In this document: positions 44,559 through 55,289 of the stretch, one piece after another
How the letters are laid out: every line of letters begins with the position of its first letter
How positions within the stretch are numbered: position 1 is the stretch's first letter
NCBI RefSeq assembly: GCF_001723175.1
Contig: NC_064650.1
Span: 3,596,001 to 3,660,000 of the forward strand
From: Penicillium oxalicum
Taxonomy: Eukaryota > Ascomycota > Eurotiomycetes > Eurotiales > Aspergillaceae
Direction of reading: 5' to 3'
Length of the DNA stretch: 64,000 nt
Notes under the pieces: model-generated
What the model saw: the letters and a program-made list of their open reading frames with translations, nothing else
The model's database searches: none
What the model was told of the DNA's origin: nothing
Position numbers and translations under genes: made by a program

Positions 44559-46382
44559 ATGCTGAGATCAACTTACGCTCCACCCCCGCCTCTTCCTCCG
44601 GGATGGTCGGAACACCGAGCGCCTTCAGGTTGGTTTCATGTCCGCAAAGCTGAGCACGGACAAGGCTAACCGATGTGAACTCCAGGCCATCTGTATTATT
44701 ATAATGCGTCAACCAAGCAATCCACATACAAGAGGCCAGAAGCCGAAGGCCAGAAAGCTGCTCAGACGGGTGCTTCTCCGATGCCACCCGTAGGACCGTC
44801 GCAGACACTGCCATTCTATTCACCCGAAAGTTTGCCGCCCTTCTCATCAACGCCTTACGGGCCCGCTGGCTTTGGCCCAGGCGGTGCACAATATCCCCAA
44901 CCCCAACATCGGCACGAACAAGGCCGGGGTGGGTTTCGCGGGGGCAGGGGATATCATGATCGAGCGCAGCGGGAGCCACGAGACAGACCGAAGTCCAAAC
45001 ATCCGATCCCCGACTGCGCACCCTGGCTCCTTGTGAAAACAAAACTAGGCAGGCGATTTGTGCACAACCCAGACACCAATGAGAGCTTCTGGAAATTTCC
45101 ACAGGAGGTGTTGAAAGGGGTGGTAGAATACGATCGTGTTGAGCGCGAGAAGCAAGAGAAAATAGAACGAGGCGAGACCACGGAACAGCCCAAAGAAGTG
45201 AAACAAAACGCCGCTGAAGCATCGCAGCCCCCGAAAACGTCAGATATAAGACATGAAGACGAGACACGTGAAGATTCCCATTTTCAAGCGGACAGTGATG
45301 ATTACGAAGAGGTGGAAGTTACCGATGACGAGGACGAGGACGGGCAGCATGGCCAAATATCCAAACGCCCCAGAACTGAGAGTCCTGACAGAAAGGACCA
45401 GCCATTGGAATTCACGGAGGAGGACATGGAGTACCAACTGGCAGCAATGGGAGAGGAGTATGGCCTCGAACCTGGCGAATACGGCGAGCCAGGCGATGAT
45501 TGGGAAGAAGGGGCCGAGGGTCTACCGCTGACGGACGCAGACGCGGAGGCCTTGTTTCGCGATCTTCTCGATGACTACCGTGTCAACCCTTTTTCGACAT
45601 GGGAAAACATTCTCGAGGAAGGCCGCATCATCGATGACTCAAGGTACACTGCTCCATCGAATATGAAAACTCGCCGCGAGATCTTTTCTAGGTGGAGTAA
45701 AGACCGCATCAAAGATGTGCAGGCTCAGAAAGAGCAACAGGAGAAAAAGGATCCACGTATCAAGTATCTGGCTTTCCTTGAGGAATACGCGACACCAAAG
45801 CTCTACTGGCCCGAATTCAAGCGCAAATATAGGAAGGAAGCGGAAATGAGGGACTCGCAACTCCCTGACAAGGATCGGGAAAAGCTGTATCGGGACTATA
45901 TCTCGAAATTGAAACTCCCCGAAAGCACTCGTAAGGCCGATTTGTCCACACTTCTCAAATCCATGCCACTACATGCGCTCAACAAATTCTCCAACCCTGA
46001 GACTCTTCCTCCGGCGATCATTACCGATATTCGATATATTGCTGTCCCTCGAAAAGTCCGCACACCGCTGATCGAGGCATTCATCTCCACATTGCCGCCC
46101 CCGCCAGATCAACAGATGACTGCGGAACAACAAGAAGAGCACGATCGAAAACAAAGAGAACGAGAAAAACGAGAGAGAGCTCTCGTGGAACGAGAAAAGC
46201 GTGTTGAACAGGATAAAAGGAGACAGCGTGGCGAGCTTCTCCGTGGTAAGCATCTTCTGCGGGAAGGCGAGGCCGAAATTGCAGAGGCCATGAAAGTCCG
46301 CAAAGACGGTCTTCGTGCATATATGGAAATCGACGAGCCTTCGGTGAGAGCCAGTGGAGACGTCAATCAACCAGGTGAATAA
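44559..46382 (+). CDS. URN1: WW/FF-domain splicing-associated protein (URN1/TCERG1-like)
   Basis: Two exons, 44559-44628 and 44686-46382, total 589 codons (588 residues). The 57-nt intron (GTTGGT donor, GGCTAAC branch, CCAG) interrupts the first WW domain, LPPGWSEHRAPSG|HLYYYNASTKQSTYKRP (residues 12-43). A long Gly/Arg/Pro-rich linker leads to a second, WW-like unit (PWLLVKTKLGRRFVHNP, about 134-165). Acidic, disordered stretches follow, then the FF domain FRDLLDDYRVNPFSTWENIL (about 310-365) and a Lys/Glu/Arg-rich coiled C-terminus. WW domains bind proline-rich splicing factors, and FF domains bind phosphorylated CTD or SF1-type partners; yeast Urn1 associates with the spliceosome. The ATG at 44559 is the first in frame after an upstream stop. 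A start at the later ATG (44781) would lose WW1. Confidence 0.88.
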
Positions 46383-46575
46383 GAGCAGTATCGGAGCATT
46401 CATAACTTCGAGAACGGGGCTGTCTCTGTGGGAGGTGTTTACCAACAAAAGCTTCTTTTGGATATCGCGCTCCGTAGCGGGCTTTTCAAGATATCTTTCC
46501 CAGGGTATCACAATGTATTAAGTAGACTCTATCCAGTACTGTTCTAAGGGTTCATCTCTCGTAACGTGTCAAGGG

Positions 46576-47337
46576 TTATTTGAATCGCCAGTCGTCCCAG
46601 TCTTCATCCTCGTCGTCTTCGCTCCCACTCTCGCTTTCCTCTACCCGCTGATCATCGGGCATCGGCGTATCCGTGGTTTCACCTGTGATACGCTTTTGCC
46701 GAAGTTCCTCCCTCATTTTCTTCAATCTGCGAACTCGTTCTTCAAGTTGATCCATTTCGTCAAACTCCTCTTCCAAAAACCGGGCGGCATCTTCACGATC
46801 CCCTGCCAATTCCGCCTCTCGAGACTTTGCGGTCAAGGACCGGTCGCTCTGTTGCTGTATGGCTAGCATTTGGGCCGTTACAGGTGCAGCAACAATTGTA
46901 GCTTGCGCGGAGACAACGGCCGGCGCATTTGTTGTCCTTGTTGGAGCAACGACCTCTCGTTCAAACGCCGCCCACTCGTCCTCGTCCACTGCCTGTGTCG
47001 ATTCCTGGAGTGCAGAGTCGGCCACAGGCCCCGGTGTATTCGTCACAGAGACGTCGTCGTCACGATGGGAAGGAAGGTCAGGGCCGGCGGGCTCTTCGTC
47101 ATCGACAGGTTCAACAGTCTCCTCATCAACGATATCCTCCAGGTTAGAGACACGAGCCTGAGCGTTGGCTACGGCCTGCACAGACTCCAAATCTGTTGAT
47201 CGAAGCTTCTTCCGTATGATACCGTCACTGTGGTCAACCTTGCGCTTTTTGCTGACACGGTTGCTGGTTGTGTTGGGTTGTGACGCGCCCTTGCGCGAGG
47301 CTAATTCATTCCGTAGAAGCGATCGTACGTCTGCCAT
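46576..47337 (-). CDS. ZNF830/CCDC16-like coiled-coil protein lacking an obvious zinc finger
   Basis: Single exon, 253 residues, start MADVRSLLRNELASRK. The C-terminal half matches the ZNF830/CCDC16 family: DEWAAFEREVV, a QATIVAAPVTAQML segment, then GDREDAARFLEEEFDEMDQLEERVRRLKKMREELRQ coiled coil and an acidic tail ending DWDDWRFK. Animal members are nuclear spliceosome-associated proteins. As I recall the family, the opening MADVRSLLRNE is followed by a C2H2 finger; here there is only a Ser/Thr/Lys stretch leading to a KKRKVDH nuclear signal, and no Cys pair is visible. It lies 193 bp from URN1, tail to tail, and divergent from BYE1. Confidence 0.75.
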   Translation of the reverse strand: MADVRSLLRNELASRKGASQPNTTSNRVSKKRKVDHSDGIIRKKLRSTDLESVQAVANAQARVSNLEDIVDEETVEPVDDEEPAGPDLPSHRDDDVSVTNTPGPVADSALQESTQAVDEDEWAAFEREVVAPTRTTNAPAVVSAQATIVAAPVTAQMLAIQQQSDRSLTAKSREAELAGDREDAARFLEEEFDEMDQLEERVRRLKKMREELRQKRITGETTDTPMPDDQRVEESESGSEDDEDEDWDDWRFK

Positions 47338-48155
47338 GATTCGACCAAGGTGGATTCTGCTCCAAACGGTGGGTTGAGGATGTATATATATGATATAGAG
47401 AAAAGAAGGATAGCCCTATCACTGAGGCGTCAAATACCGGGAAGTGAGTATGCAGATAGTTCTTCGTCAAGAAGTCTCAAGTGGATTTTTGCCTTCCGGT
47501 GGGGAATCCCAACTCCGGAGAAGCTTATGAGCTGAGCGCCTGCAGCGCCTCGCCGCGTCCGCCCTATCATCACGTGACACATGACATAAGCAGCTCCCGC
47601 AAGTGGAAGCCATCCGCCTTTTATTCATCCAGCCTCTCTCACTTACCCTCCACACCCCTCTGCTTTATGCGCTTGAGCGTAAACACCCAACTCATCACTC
47701 CCCACCTCTGCAACGCAGAGCTTGCACCGAAGACTCTGCGCGACCCATCGACTATTGATCGATACAGCTGGAAGCCTGTTCCTTGCACAGTCACGCGACC
47801 CCGCTCCACCAGTTCTCGCGCCTCCCGCGCAAAAGAGCTCGCGCCAGGCTTAGCCAGCCGACCTCTGAAAGTGTGGCGCACTGTGCCAACGTCTACACGG
47901 GGTCATTTCGCGTCCAGCTTTTTTGTGGTCAGCTTCTGGGCATCAAGTAATATTGGGGGCCAGGCACCGACATTTCTGCGGCGTCTTTTCTCGTGTATCT
48001 TTTAAGCCCCGTTTGAACTCGTAGACAGTTGATCCTTCACGATCGCTGGGTACAAAGCGCGCCTCATATTCATATCTCTTGAGCAAGCCAGAAATCTTTG
48101 CGTCTATCGCGCTGTAGTACACAGAGACGAATTGAGCCTCTCAGCTTCTCAGACC
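47338..48155. promoter_or_regulatory. Divergent intergenic region ZNF830-like / BYE1
   Basis: 818 bp. It contains a palindromic TCACGTGA at 47570-47577. Open frames across it on both strands (47481-48005 +, 47639-47881 -) show no known motif. Confidence 0.45.
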
Positions 48156-50818
48156 ATGGCCGGTAAGCAGTCGTATACACCATCTATTTCAACAGCCAGC
48201 GCGATGAAACTCTGGGAATGCCGAGCGAGAATCGCAACGGCGAGACGAACGACCACCAGATCACAATGGGATGACCTGCTAACAACCAAGTCAGATGAAC
48301 CCCGTCGCTCCGGTCGAGCCACCAAAGGCCAGCACAAAAACCTTGAATTACCCGACGCTCCCACGAAGAAAGGCAAGAGCAAAAGCCCCAAAGAACAGAA
48401 AGACAAGTCAAGCAAAGCTTCCGCCGAACCTACGCCTGGTCCTAGCGATGGGGAAGAGGAGGAAATCATCCGTTGCATCTGTGGCGAATACGAGGAAGAA
48501 GAGGACGTCGAGCGAGATATGATCTGTTGCGATCAATGTTCGGCATGGCAACACAATGACTGCATGGGCCTGACTTTTGCCAAGGGCCAAGAACCTGACC
48601 ATTACTACTGCGAGCAATGCAAGCCCGAGAACCATAAAGTCCTGCTGGAAAAGATTGCTAGGGGCGAGAAGCCTTGGGAGGAGGTCGCTGAGAGACGTCG
48701 TCGTGAGGCAGAGGACAAGAAAACAAAGCGGAAGAAGGGTAAGAAGGGGGCCAGGAAAAGTCAAGGCAAAGCAGAAAGTAGCACACCAGCTCGCGCTGGA
48801 ACCTCTACCACTCCTGGACCAGGTCAAACACCCGCTGTTGACGCATCTGCATCCGCCGAGCCAGAAAATAATGGACATATGGTGGATTCGCGACGGTCGA
48901 GTACCAACAAGCGCAAGCTCGAGGAGGGTATCGAAACCGAATCGGTAAGATTCAACCAGTCACCAACTTCGGGGAATCACAAACTAACATCATTTCGTCT
49001 CAAGGGCCCTCAGGTCAAGCAACAACGAGTCTCCCCTGAAGCTCCGCCTGTGACGGCTCCCAACCTCAAAGCGGAGTCGCCGGTGGACACTCCGGTCGAG
49101 GCAACTGTAGAATCAATTCAGATTCCTGCTCGCAAGAGTGCAGCCACAGCACTCATCAAGCTCTTTGTCGACCAGATTGCGTTGGCTCAAAGGCAGAATC
49201 CCTCAGCGTTACCAGCGAACCTGTCCACCGAAACTGTCGCGCATCGACTTGGTCTGTCCATAGAGGATGCCATTTACCATGCCCTCTGCGGCAATGCAGG
49301 CGAACCGACGGAGCAATACAAGCTCCAGTTGCGAACGATTTTATTCAACGTCAAGAAGAATCCTTCTCTACGCGATCGTCTGCTCTCGGGAAATCTGTCA
49401 CCGGATTCATTGGCCAGGATGAAAGCAGAGGATATGGCGAGTGAAGAACTACAGCAAAAGGATGCTGAAATCAAAAGGGAAGCGGAGCGTCAACATATCA
49501 TCGTTGAGGAGGAGGGACCCCGTATTCGACGAACGCATAAGGGTGAAGAGCTCATCGAGGACGAAACCCACAGCGCCGCGATGGAGTCGGTCTTCTCGGC
49601 TGGGCCCCGCCGTCTCACGGATGCTGATCGTAGTCCGGATAACCACAGCCCTCTTACACCAAGAGGCCCACAAGGTAACGGATCGCAAAATGATCATGGC
49701 CGTGGACAGTCCCCTGCTGGTGCACATCACGATCAGGTATTCCCCGAAGTCACAGCAAACATTCATGAGCCAGTACCCCATGGACGCAAGACACAAGCCG
49801 ATGCTGAGATTGATCAGCTGCTTCGCGACGAGGAGCCTGAATCTCCACCCTACTCACCAAAGGACTTTGGCGATGGTGGTATCATCTGGCGCGGCAAGGT
49901 CGCAATGATTCCGGTATCAGAGTTTTCTGCTACTGCAAAGCATGTCGGTGGTGCAGAATTGAGTGGTCGCATTCCGTGGTCGCAACTGGCGCCGTCAAGT
50001 CTCATGGTCGACGGTCGTATCGACATTCAGCTTGCTAGCAGCTACCTTTGCGGCCTACGCTTCAGCTCCTCAACAGACGTGTCCGTGATTGCCATCAGCT
50101 ACCCGGATGCGCCATCCGATCGCGCAGGATTTGACAAGCTTTTCGATTACTTTAAAAACCGTTCACGCTATGGAGTAATCGGTAAACATCCCTTGCCAGC
50201 TGTGAAAGACACCTATATCATCCCCATTGAGGCCGGCACTACCACCAAGCCTGAATTCATCGAGTTGCTAGAGAACAACAGCCTCGAGGACCGCATTGCT
50301 GAGCGGATGTTGCTGGTCGTTTTCGTTGTGAAAACGAGTGAATCAAATCCATCATCTTTGCCGCCCCCGTCTCATCGTCCAAGTCAGGAATCGGCTATTT
50401 CTGCTAGCCCACTTCCTCCTCCTGGCGCTACAACTCAGCAACGGTCATCGATCACTCCAGCACACAATCCACCCTTCCAACCGGCCACAACACAGCAAGG
50501 TCTCGCAGTGGGAAATGTTCCAAGCTCCGCACACCCCCTCAACAACCTACCCAACAACCAGTCCCAGCATATCAGACTCAGCAGCAACAACCACCACAGT
50601 CGGGTCTTACCGGGGTCGCTGCTGCTATTCAAGTCCTTGGAGCACAAGTCAGCTCGCCGGCTATCCAGCAGCTCTTGAAAACGGCACCTAATGTGGATGT
50701 CACGCAGTTGAATGTTGTTCGTGATATCCTCGCCCGGCAGCCCGCCGCAGCCGCCAGCTATGATGCGCTCATGCAGGCACTGTTCGAGACTCAAGCAAAC
50801 GGCCGTATTCCTTCTTAA
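48156..50818 (+). CDS. BYE1: BYE1: PHD/TFIIS-M/SPOC transcription elongation regulator, with a probable frameshift
   Basis: Exons 48156-48162 (7 nt, ATGGCCG), 48295-48944 and 49005-50818, about 823 residues after frame repair. The first junction gives MADEPRRSGRATKGQH. Introns: 132 nt (GTAAGC, GCTAAC, TCAG) and 60 nt (GTAAGA, ACTAAC, CAAG), the latter without a stop. PHD finger with CICGEY...CCDQCSAWQH...YYCEQC (about 63-115), TFIIS central domain (about 260-400, SAATALIKLFVDQI), SPOC domain (about 511-660, IIWRGKVAMIPVSEF) and a Gln/Pro-rich tail. Yeast Bye1 binds Pol II and H3K4me3 and slows elongation. The conserved end, SGLTGVAAAIQVLGAQ to NGRIPS, is in another frame; one extra C in the C5 run at 50534-50538 joins both. 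Unrepaired, the protein stops at 50678 with an unrelated tail. Confidence 0.9.
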
Positions 50819-51405
50819 CATGTATAATGATATTCCCTCAGTTCTCCCCCTTTGGACTGTACAATTCTATTCGCAATCGATGTGACGGGGCAGCCCCTTC
50901 TCTTGTTGAATGCTTAAAGTAGTGCAGGCAACTTAAGTTGCGATACTCTTTTCCCGTATGCAGAGTTGTGGAAATAATTGTTCAACAGTTGTGCCAGGAC
51001 CACACCGTGCTCTTGGTGAAAGATTTACCTTGTGTATCTCTCATTTCCCCTCACTGTTAAAGAGATCTGAGGCTTCTCCTTCTCCTCCTTCTTCTTCTTC
51101 TTCTTCCTCGCGTCCTCTCCCCCGTATTTAGTTCTTTCGAGTCGATCGTTCATCATGATAATGGCATTATTACAAGGATTTCTTTTTGAGGGGCAAACTG
51201 CCTGTAGAGAAGAGCTCCATTCGATTTAATTGGAGGTAGCATACACACATTTGATTTTGTAGAAAGGGGGATCTTATTTGATTTCTTGGTACGAAGTATT
51301 TTTGCCCCGTTTCCACGGAGCATCACCATACGAAAACGCCTGCGCTATGCGAAAATAAATGATAAAAGCGGACGAGGGACAGAGATAGACGTAAGGTAGC
51401 GCCGT
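50819..51405. other. Convergent 3' region BYE1 / LUC7
   Basis: Non-coding, with a (CTT)n tract at about 51090-51108. No gene seen. Confidence 0.5.
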
Positions 51406-52427
51406 CTACCACCTTCCACCCCGTCGCCGGAACCCTCCACCACCTCCTCCTCCACCACCACCACCACCGCCGCCATATCGCTGGCCACGCCCACCAGCTC
51501 GGCCGCCCGCACTGTAGGGATCCTCTTCTTCATGGTGACGGACTGGCGGTGCACGACCCTTGAGTTCAGCACTGAGCTTCTTATAGCCCTTTCGCATGTC
51601 CGAGTAACCCATATGCATCTTTCCAAAGAAGTGATCCGCCAATCGTCGATCATTGTCAAGTCGACTAAGATAGGCGCCGCAGACGTCGCATACCTGCAGC
51701 TTCTGGTGACCAGACGGCCCCGATGTGTCCTGAAGCAGCTTCAAATCACGCTCTGCATTCTCCTTTTGTTGCTTCGCGGCCCGAATCTTATGCATCTCGC
51801 CCAGTGCCATCGCGACAGATCCCGTCTCTCCGAGGACAGACACTTCAAGGAGACCTGTGTTGATTGTGCTGTTGAGATCTGCTATTTGCTTGAGCTGTTG
51901 AAATAGCGAGAAAAGATCGTCAGTCACTCAAAGTTCAGTCATTGTACATGAGTGCACTGGGACAGGTACATACCAGGTTGTTGGTTTGACGGATCTCATC
52001 TGGTGTCTTCTCCAAACGACGCTGCGCCGTGTCGATTCGTCGGTCACAATCGTCAATGTACTTTTGCATGTCGCGCATGTAATCAAACTCGAAGCCCCAT
52101 TTTGCCTTTTCCGCCGCTGAGGCCGTCTCGTACTCGGTTTTCAAACCTTCACTGTGCACTTTCGGACAGGGTCCAAGATCTTGCTTCGTATTAGTGAAGA
52201 GATCGTGCGGGCAGGTCCCGACAAGGTAGGACCGGCAGACCTTCGGGTCCGTAATTGTCAACTGAGAATTGCGACCCTGGGCACCACCTCCAATGAGCTG
52301 GTCAGCTGTTGATGGGGATGCAGGTTAGCTTGCCATTTGTCCAAACCGAGATAGATGGCCGCTGGCCGTATGGATCGTGCTTACCTCCCATGAGCTGTTC
52401 CAGCAACTTCCGCTGCTCCGCCGCCAT
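51406..52427 (-). CDS. LUC7: U1 snRNP-associated protein LUC7
   Basis: Three exons, 52427-52385, 52305-51974 and 51894-51406, total 288 codons (287 residues). Introns are 79 nt each with GTAAGC and GTATGT donors. N-terminus MAAEQRKLLEQLMG, then the first zinc finger (CRSYLVGTCPHDLF...CPKVH, about 36-62), a coiled-coil region (DRRIDTAQRRLEK, EMHKIRAAKQQKEN) and the second, C2H2-type finger CDVCGAYLS...HFFGKMH (about 205-235). Luc7 belongs to the U1 snRNP and helps select 5' splice sites. The C-terminus is an RGG-like tail with a 14-glycine run in place of the RS tail of animal LUC7L. It shares a 388-bp divergent promoter with GPI16. Confidence 0.95.
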
Positions 52428-52815
52428 GCTGAATGCTGTCCTGGCAAATTATCTGATCGATAGCAGCACGAGAGAAAGCTTTGTATTTGAAACTCGGAAA
52501 GACCGTTGGCAGCATCGGTTCGGGCGGTTTTTCGACGCCAGCGTTCGGCCATCCCGAAGGCGGTGAGGCGCGCCAATCAGTAGACCAGATGAACTATTCA
52601 ACAGACGACTTGGAGAACTCCTCTGGCTGGACTGCACCGTCCAATGCTGAATTTGCCTATCCATTCTCAGGGTCTTTTCCTGGTGGCGTAGTGTGTCATT
52701 GGAGCTGTGAGAACTTATGACGCGCAAGTTCACTACCCCAGTTGGATTCATCTCACGGCATCTTTGAACATCTTGCGAACCAGGGGCGCCGCGGACCGAG
52801 CTTCGGTATGAAGTG
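52428..52815. promoter_or_regulatory. Shared divergent promoter LUC7/GPI16
   Basis: 388 bp between opposing start codons; no specific element recognised. Confidence 0.45.
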
Positions 52816-54735
52816 ATGAGGATCTTCTCACTCTTTTCTCTCCCGCTGGCGTTGGCCTCTGCGCTATGGAGCCATTCGACTTTGGCATCGTCCGACTATA
52901 CCGAGCATTTATCTCTCCAGCCGCTTCCGCAGTCATCTCTACTTGCCTCGTTCAATTTCCGGGGTAACACCTCTCAGCAGTCGTATGATAACCAGCATTT
53001 CCAATACTTCCCCCGGGCTTTGGGTCAGATCCTCCAGCACGCGCATACAAAAGAGCTTCATCTTCGATTCACCACCGGCCGATGGGATGCCGAAAGCTGG
53101 GGTTCTCGGCCATGGAATGGCAGCAAGGAAGGCGGCACGGGTGTTGAACTCTGGGCGTGGATTGACGCAGCGGACGATGAGGAGTAAGCTCCCCGTCTTC
53201 AATTTCTTTCCCTGGTCTTGCAGAAGACTAATCAAATAATGCCAGAGCCTTTGCACGATGGATCACCTTGACGCAATCGCTGTCCGGGCTGTTTTGCGCT
53301 TCGCTGAACTTCATTGACTCGACCCGTACCACCCGTCCTGTCGTGTCCTTTGAGCGCCCCGGCAACCATAAGAATATTGACCACCTGCACCTTCTCCACG
53401 GTTCTCTTCCGGGAGAAGTTGTGTGCACGGAAAATCTCACTCCATTCTTGAAATTGCTGCCTTGCAAGGGCAAGGCTGGAATATCCACCCTCTTCGACGG
53501 CCACAAGTTGTTTGACGCAGCATGGCAAAGTATGTCGGTTGACATGCGACCCGTCTGTCATCCCGACGGGGACTGTGTCATTCAGATCGAGCAGACGGTA
53601 GATATGGTTCTGGATATCGAGAGATCCAAGAGACCTCGATGTCAGTCATCTTCAGACATTCATCCCATCCTCGGCCAATCATGCTGACCAGTTCTCTTTT
53701 GTAGCTAACCCTATCCCGCATGCCGTGCCGAATGATCAATTACTATGTGACCCGAGCAAATCATACAACTCTGATGATACATGCTACCCTCTGGAGAAGG
53801 CAAGTGGAAGAGCCTGGAGCTTGCAAGAGGTTTTTGGCCGAACACTCAACGGCGTGTGCCCCCCCGCTGTCTCCAGTGGAGAAAGCGAACAGCCCCTCTG
53901 TCTCCGTGTGCCTCACGAGCGCCGAGTGACCTACTCGGAGGGAGCGGTGGAGCACAGGAAAGCCGATGGCTTGACGCGTTGCTACGCTCTTTCGCCTTCG
54001 CAGGCCTTTGACCTTTCAATCCCCGAGCAAGACATCGCACAGGAGGTCCCGCTGGAGGAGCCGGTTCTCCACGCTGAACGGACCATTGTCGGCCACGGTC
54101 AGGAACGTGGCGGCATGCGAATCATTCTCGCCAATCCTTCTCAGACAACACATGTCGATTTCATCATCTTTGAATCCCTCCCATGGTTCTTGCGGCCATA
54201 TATCCACACTCTCCAAGCTACAATCACCGGCCAGGATGGCGTCTCGCGCGAGATTCCTGCCTCGGAACTTGTTACGGGGACATTCTACCGGCCCGCCATC
54301 GACCGCGAGCGTGGCACGCAGTTGGAGCTGTCACTTTCCGTCCCGGCTGCATCGACCGTGACCTTGACTTATGATTTTGAAAAGGCCATCCTACGCTATA
54401 CTGAATATCCTCCCGATGCCAATCGTGGCTTTAACGTGGCCCCTGCTGTGATTCGAATCTTGAGTGCCCCAAACGCTGCGCCCATCTACATCCGATCAAC
54501 CAGTTTGCTCCTGCCACTGCCGACCCCCGATTTTAGTATGCCGTACAACGTGATCATTCTTACGAGCACGGTGATTGCGCTGGCCTTTGGTACGGTGTTT
54601 AACATTCTGGTGCGGCGCGTCGTGTCTGTAGATGAGGCCATGGCTCTCGGCGCTCAGAGCCTCAAGGGAAGGATTCTCGGCAAAGTGGTTGCTGTCCGCG
54701 ATCGTCTGCTGAAGAAGCAGATCAAGGTCGAGTAA
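52816..54735 (+). CDS. GPI16: GPI transamidase subunit GPI16 (PIG-T)
   Basis: Three exons, 52816-53183, 53246-53640 and 53705-54735, total 598 codons (597 residues). Introns are 62 and 64 nt. Signal peptide MRIFSLFSLPLALASALWS; the start is the ATG directly before it. The lumenal domain carries family motifs: YTEHLSLQPLP, FNFRGNTS, HAHTKELHLRFTTGRWD, SWGSRPWNG, WAWIDA, GLFCASLNFID, then LLCDPSKSYN and RGFNVAPAVIR. A single transmembrane helix at about 535-556 (VIILTSTVIALAFGTVF) and a short basic cytoplasmic tail complete it. In the ER membrane GPI16 joins GPI8, GAA1, GPI17 and GAB1 to attach GPI anchors to proteins; it is disulfide-linked to GPI8. Length matches fungal orthologues (about 600). 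Confidence 0.95.
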
Positions 54736-55289
54736 CCCAGTGTAGATTACAGCTGATATAGGTTACTTTTTTTTTCTTTACCCATTTTCCTCTCTGAATG
54801 ACATCCATTTCTTGGAAACGCATCTCGTCAAGTTTGAGATTTCCCAGACTTCATGGGTCCAGGGTAGATCGAGTCGCGGCTTCCCGTGTATAGAAAATGC
54901 CTTCCATTGCGATTCGTACCACACAGTCCAGTTACCTTAACGACAATCATGTATACCACAGCTGGGGATATGATAGCTACGTCTTACCCGGTCAATACGT
55001 ATCATTCCATAGAAATAATGTAAAAACCTGTCGATCTATCATTTCATTGAATGCTCTTTTACATATAAAGCAGGATGAAAGTCTTGAACAGAGCAAGAGC
55101 AGGCTCTCAAATACTCTCCAGCTACTCCAGGAGATCCATTCCTAGAAAAGAAACAATAAACATACCAAAAAAAAAGAAAGTTAAAAAAAAAGAAACAGGA
55201 CATAAATCGTCTCATCACATCAACAGCCAAGCGAAACCATTAACCCCCCTTGACTGATAGGTACTTGTCAATCTCGCTCGTGAAACCGC
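54736..55289. other. Convergent 3' region
   Basis: Non-coding, with A-rich runs at 55170-55195. No gene seen. Confidence 0.5.

Noticed and set aside
44781..46382. URN1 starting at 44781
   Set aside because: An upstream exon in frame completes a WW domain, so the later ATG is internal.
47481..48005. 174-residue plus-strand frame in the ZNF830-like/BYE1 spacer
   Set aside because: Composition like back-translation of promoter DNA, no domain, and it would crowd two real promoters.
48132..48294. Longer BYE1 N-terminus read straight through
   Set aside because: The extra residues have no family resemblance, whereas the 7-nt exon plus intron gives the expected MADEPRRSGRATK start.
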